Shown: one piece after another, positions 13,826 to 16,350 of the stretch | Numbering within the stretch: position 1 is the first letter of the stretch | How the letters are laid out: every line of letters starts with the position of its first letter | Source: SAR86 cluster bacterium | Lineage (GTDB): Bacteria; Pseudomonadota; Gammaproteobacteria; Pseudomonadales; Azotimanducaceae | NCBI GenBank assembly: GCA_013204195.1 | Contig: JABMOJ010000590.1 | Coordinates: forward strand, 1-16,350 | Direction: 5' to 3' | DNA length: 16,350 bases | Position numbers and translations under genes: made by a program | Notes under the pieces: generated by a model | Told to the model about the DNA's origin: nothing | The model's input: only the letters and a program-made list of their open reading frames with translations | The model's database searches: none

Positions 13826-14529
13826 ACATGCTGGTGATCGGTGGATCAGGCGGACTGGGGCTGGCCTTGGTCGAAATTTTTTGCGGACTCGACGCAACTC
13901 ACCAGGTTATTGCCACCTATCGATCGCGCCAGCCCGACTTCAGTCGGGCTAATCTCAACTGGGTGCAACTGGACATCACGCAGGAAGCAGCGATCGCTCA
14001 ACTCTTTGCCGACTGCCCAGATTTAACCTATATCATTAATGCCGTGGGGCTCTTGCACTCTGCCGCAGGCAATCCAGAAAAAACTATCAACAGGTTAGAT
14101 GCGGAGTTTTTTATGGATAACATTCGCGTCAACACGCTCTCCACTCTACTGATTGCGAAATATGCTCGCCACGCCTTGAAGAATGCCCAGCGCAGTGTGT
14201 TCGCCGCGCTGTCAGCGCGAGTGGGCTCCATCTCCGACAACCGACTTGGCGGCTGGTACAGTTATCGTTGCTCAAAGGCTGCACTCAATATGGCGGTGAA
14301 AACATTGAGTATTGAATGGCAACGGACGCTGCCAAACTGCGCAGTGGTGGCGCTGCATCCCGGCACGGTGAGCACCGAGCTTTCCGCACCTTTCACCGGC
14401 CGGACTGCTACGCAAACGCGCTTCGCACCCGACCAATCCGCTCAGTGGCTGGCTGATATCATCATGGGTCTGACACCGGAAGATACCGGCCAATTTATCG
14501 CCTTTGACGGCAGTCAGGTTGACTGGTAG
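13822..14529 (+). CDS. C-factor-like short-chain dehydrogenase (SDR)
   Basis: A 235-residue classical-type SDR. The cofactor loop GGSGGLG is at 7-13, an acidic DIT follows strand 3, and NAVG (63-66) corresponds to the NNAG motif. The catalytic residues are a Ser in the SARVGSISD segment (131-139) and Tyr148/Lys152 in YSYRCSK. HPGTVSTELSAPF (179 onward) is typical of the CsgA/C-factor branch. The substrate is unknown. The start ATG at 13822 overlaps the previous stop codon as ATGA, which suggests translational coupling, and a longer upstream reading is rejected for that reason. Confidence 0.92.
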   Translation: MNMLVIGGSGGLGLALVEIFCGLDATHQVIATYRSRQPDFSRANLNWVQLDITQEAAIAQLFADCPDLTYIINAVGLLHSAAGNPEKTINRLDAEFFMDNIRVNTLSTLLIAKYARHALKNAQRSVFAALSARVGSISDNRLGGWYSYRCSKAALNMAVKTLSIEWQRTLPNCAVVALHPGTVSTELSAPFTGRTATQTRFAPDQSAQWLADIIMGLTPEDTGQFIAFDGSQVDW

Positions 14530-14537
14530 AGGATGAC

Positions 14538-14855
14538 ATGCACGTTATAACCTTACGCCAATTAGAGCGGCTTGACCCGAACATAGACCTGCTTCGCTTG
14601 CGCAGCTATGACCACGCCTTGTATCTCGTAGAACTGGTCATCGACCAGGCAACCTATCTTGTCCAAGATAACCAAGGCGCGGCTTTAACCTTTCGCAGCG
14701 CACTTGCTGCAAAAAAACCCTTCAAAGGCTTAAAGATCCAACGGGCCGAACTGGTCCAAGAATCTGCCTATGACGAGATGATTGGGCAACCGCTACGGGC
14801 TCAAAGTAACGCACTGAAGGTCAACATTACCCTGCCGGATAATGATTTAAGCTGA
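14538..14855 (+). CDS. DUF6482-like small protein
   Basis: A 105-residue protein, probably DUF6482. HALYLVELVIDQATYLVQDNQG (26-47), then LTFRS and ESAYDEMIGQP (75-85), follow the pattern I remember for small Pseudomonas and marine gammaproteobacterial proteins of that family. There is no signal peptide or membrane segment and no known function. A good ribosome binding site (AGAGGA, 14528-14533) spans the end of the SDR gene, whose stop is 8 bp upstream. It is the last gene of the operon. Its 3' end overlaps the convergent gene by 9 bases. Confidence 0.75.
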   Translation: MHVITLRQLERLDPNIDLLRLRSYDHALYLVELVIDQATYLVQDNQGAALTFRSALAAKKPFKGLKIQRAELVQESAYDEMIGQPLRAQSNALKVNITLPDNDLS

Positions 14856-15353
14856 CATAGGTTCCCAGCGGAGGCTGTCGATGCTTTTCGCTGTCAGTCC
14901 CACGTCGATTAGCACTTCGCTTAGCGTTACGTCAACGCACCTATGAACTTGTGCTGAGTCTAGACCCAGATTGCGCACGACACGATTTAATCTATCATTG
15001 TAAGCTGCCCGGCAGTCCTTTCGCACTGGCGCGAGATACCATGACTCAAATCGTTGGACAAAACTGTGAGAATCCCACTTCGCCCCCACCGCTTGGCACA
15101 CCTGCACGATGCGTAGAACGCCCATCTGCACGCCCATTTTGTCAGAGTCTTGCAGACTGACTGCCGTGACTGCTGTCATATCTACGACAAGCTTCGTGCA
15201 ACCCAGCAGTTCGGTCTCAGTCACACCTTGGGCCGTTTTCTGCACATAAATTTTTTCTAGTGCTTGAAGCACAGTACGGCCTTCCAACACCCCCGAGAAT
15301 CGCATTATAATCGTTTTGGGCTCGTCTTTCGCCCGACTTAACATCGCAAACAT
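14847..15353 (-). CDS. Unrecognised protein with a possible STAS-like N-terminal core
   Basis: A 168-residue soluble protein I do not recognise. The N-terminal half alternates strands and helices: TIIMRFSGVLEGRTVLQALEKI, then a strand TKLVVDMTAVTAVSLQDSDKMG (53-74), which resembles the beta-Asp-Met/Leu-turn and Ser-containing loop of STAS/SpoIIAA-type domains. Conserved-looking Asp58 and Ser66 are candidates for a regulatory site. The C-terminal half (80-168) is helical, with WDSHSFVQRFESWY and an LDSAQVHRCVDVTLSEVLIDVG segment. The ATG at 15353 is chosen with AGG eight bases upstream; a GTG at 15359 and an ATG at 15344 are alternatives. Codon use has more rare, AT-richer codons than the window average. 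It is divergent from a PAS membrane sensor, which hints at a signalling link. Confidence 0.65.
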   Translation of the reverse strand: MFAMLSRAKDEPKTIIMRFSGVLEGRTVLQALEKIYVQKTAQGVTETELLGCTKLVVDMTAVTAVSLQDSDKMGVQMGVLRIVQVCQAVGAKWDSHSFVQRFESWYLAPVRKDCRAAYNDRLNRVVRNLGLDSAQVHRCVDVTLSEVLIDVGLTAKSIDSLRWEPMSA

Positions 15354-15372
15354 TACCACAACCTAAATTTCT

Positions 15373-15401
15373 ACAATAATTTGGCCGGCAAATTACATCA
15401 A
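15373..15401 (-). promoter_or_regulatory. Putative promoter of the STAS-like gene with internal inverted repeat
   Basis: On the minus strand, TTGATG (complement of 15396-15401) and TATTGT (complement of 15373-15378) are 17 bases apart, each matching consensus at 4 of 6. Between them, AATTTG (15378-15383) and CAAATT (15389-15394) form an inverted repeat with a 5-base spacer, placed where a repressor would exclude RNA polymerase. The predicted leader is very short, about 13 bases to the ATG at 15353. Confidence 0.45.
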
Positions 15402-15481
15402 CACCACGCCGCGAGTCATCCCGCGGACTAGAATTTACTTAACGTGATGCTATGGGCACCCTGCCACGGCCCTGCAGGTCT

Positions 15482-15520
15482 GATGAGGCGTTGCGTCTTG
15501 CGGCCAGCAACGCTCGCATC
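15482..15520 (+). other. Strong stem-loop in the divergent region
   Basis: GATG (15482-15485) pairs with CATC (15517-15520), and GGCGTTGC (15487-15494) pairs with GCAACGCT (15507-15514, one G-U). This leaves a small internal loop and a 12-base apical loop. It lies about 160 bp before the sensor gene. If transcribed it would fold stably; no U-tract follows, so it is not an intrinsic terminator. It may be part of a leader RNA or small RNA. Confidence 0.45.
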
Positions 15521-15679
15521 TCGAAGAAAAATCACATACTATTACCAAAATCCTATACTAGCTTACATACGATAGCTGCCTACAGTCAATTACAGACAGC
15601 AACTTAACTACAATATTTTATCTACAACAAATAGCTTCGCAGACTGCGCTGATTTCCACCCCGAGTGTTAAGGCTGTTC

Positions 15680-16350
15680 ATGATCACCTCAAAGCTTGCC
15701 AACTCAACAAGACTCCTCACTGCTTTCACTCTCGGCGCAGCGCTAGCGGTTATCTTCTGTCTACTGCTTTTGGGTCACATCAACTTTCTCGACTCCCTGT
15801 CTTATGAAGCGGCAACCCTAGGATCCTTCTTTATTCCGGTCGTGATATTTGCAACGACCTGTCATTTCAAAGTTCGAGCAGCACGGCGACAGGCGACGCA
15901 AAATATTATTGATTTTGCTCACGTGCCCATGTTCCTGTTGAATGCTGACAACCACTGCGTGATCTCGAACCGACAAGCTCAATCGTTATTAGGCTACGCA
16001 CCGCAGGACATTGCTCACCGGCCGCTTAGCGCGACTTGCATCGCAGCACACCAGGCAGTGGCATTCGAAAGGTTTCTGGCAGGGAACGAACTGGACGAGA
16101 TATCCACGACTCAATTCTCCTTGAAACATCACCGTGGCGATCTCATTGAGGTAGAGCTCGTTGCGAGACGAGCCCGCAACGTCATCACCCAAAAGATAGA
16201 AACCTTAATCATCGTGCAGGATATCAAACTGGCGATCGAAGCCCGAGCCGAATTATTTAGATCAAACCTAGAACTTGAACATTATCTCGAAACAGCGACG
16301 GCGGCGATTGTCGGTCTCGATACTGATCGATGGGTAACAGTGTGGAATCA
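15680..16350 (+). CDS. Membrane sensor with PAS domains; C-terminus outside the window
   Basis: The frame is open from the ATG at 15680 to the right edge (223 codons). Two hydrophobic segments (about 13-33 and 43-63) form an N-terminal membrane hairpin with almost no periplasmic loop. A first PAS domain spans about 74-182 (HVPMFLLNADNHCVISNRQAQSLLGY, ending in IETLIIVQDI). A short helical linker (AIEARAELFRSNLELEHYLE) leads to the start of a second PAS (ATAAIVGLDTDRWVTVWN, 206-223). Such proteins usually end in a histidine kinase, GGDEF/EAL or methyl-accepting output domain; which one applies cannot be seen here. The ribosome binding site AAGG is six bases before the ATG. It is divergent from the STAS-like gene. 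Confidence 0.85.
   Translation, partial: MITSKLANSTRLLTAFTLGAALAVIFCLLLLGHINFLDSLSYEAATLGSFFIPVVIFATTCHFKVRAARRQATQNIIDFAHVPMFLLNADNHCVISNRQAQSLLGYAPQDIAHRPLSATCIAAHQAVAFERFLAGNELDEISTTQFSLKHHRGDLIEVELVARRARNVITQKIETLIIVQDIKLAIEARAELFRSNLELEHYLETATAAIVGLDTDRWVTVWN

Larger units (their letters stand above)
15360..15679. other. Gene-free divergent region between the STAS-like gene and the PAS sensor
   Basis: About 320 bases with no plausible ORF. From left to right it holds the promoter and inverted repeat of the minus-strand gene, a GC-rich pair CCGCG/CGCGG near 15411-15425, a strong hairpin at 15482-15520, and then an AT-rich stretch (15523-15650) with TATACT (15554-15559) and TACAAT (15609-15614) but no clear -35. 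The AT-rich half probably carries the promoter of the sensor gene. Confidence 0.6.

Noticed and set aside
15480..15530. Hammerhead-ribozyme-like core: CTGATGAG followed later by CGAAG
   Set aside because: In a hammerhead the stem II 3' strand must end directly before GAAA. Here the real stem closes at CATC and the CGAAG comes after it, with no matching stems I and III.

Overview
The window looks like a chromosomal segment from a heterotrophic, probably marine, gammaproteobacterium. The lineage is inferred from the gene families: PpsA-type phosphoenolpyruvate synthase, RhlE-type helicase, YhiN and COG2509 flavoproteins, a YfcH-like epimerase, a PBPRA1643-type SEC-C protein and a DUF6482-like protein. 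No rRNA or taxonomic marker is present, so anything below class is a guess. No tRNA, rRNA, insertion sequence, integrase or CRISPR array was seen.

Layout. (1) 1-2009, minus strand: a TetR-type regulator followed by a FadD13-like acyl-CoA synthetase that runs off the left edge. (2) 2010-2772: a divergent promoter region with two near-identical palindromes, then a DUF2306-type membrane protein on the plus strand. (3) 2778-4148 minus: a DEAD-box RNA helicase. (4) 4329-6773 plus: phosphoenolpyruvate synthase, with a TTG start. (5) 10057 to 6782 minus: three close genes, a small SEC-C zinc-motif protein, a YhiN/HI0933 flavoprotein and a COG2509 FAD-dependent dehydrogenase. (6) 10218-10945: a 'host attachment' (baeRF-like) protein gene bracketed by three short tandem-repeat tracts. 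(7) 12153 to 10960 minus: a thiolase with its own promoter. (8) 12416-14855 plus: a compact four-gene operon with a YfcH-like epimerase, a small protein of a phage-associated family, a C-factor-like short-chain dehydrogenase and a DUF6482-like protein. (9) 14847-15353 minus: an unrecognised 168-residue protein with a possible STAS-like core. It is divergent, across a 326 bp gene-free region, from a PAS-domain membrane sensor that runs off the right edge.

How the parts work together. The acyl-CoA synthetase, the thiolase and PEP synthase fit growth on fatty acids or other short carbon sources: activation, thiolysis, then gluconeogenesis from pyruvate. The TetR gene and the DUF2306 gene probably form one regulatory unit, because two matching palindromes lie between them and one covers the -35 box of the tetR promoter. 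The three-gene SEC-C/YhiN/COG2509 cluster looks like a co-transcribed redox unit of unknown substrate.

Most of the window is ordinary core genome. I did not find a clear new defence or mobile system. The parts that best repay attention are the TetR/DUF2306 double operator, the minisatellite tracts around the host-attachment gene, the phage-family protein inside a metabolic operon, and the unrecognised protein facing the PAS sensor across a structured spacer.
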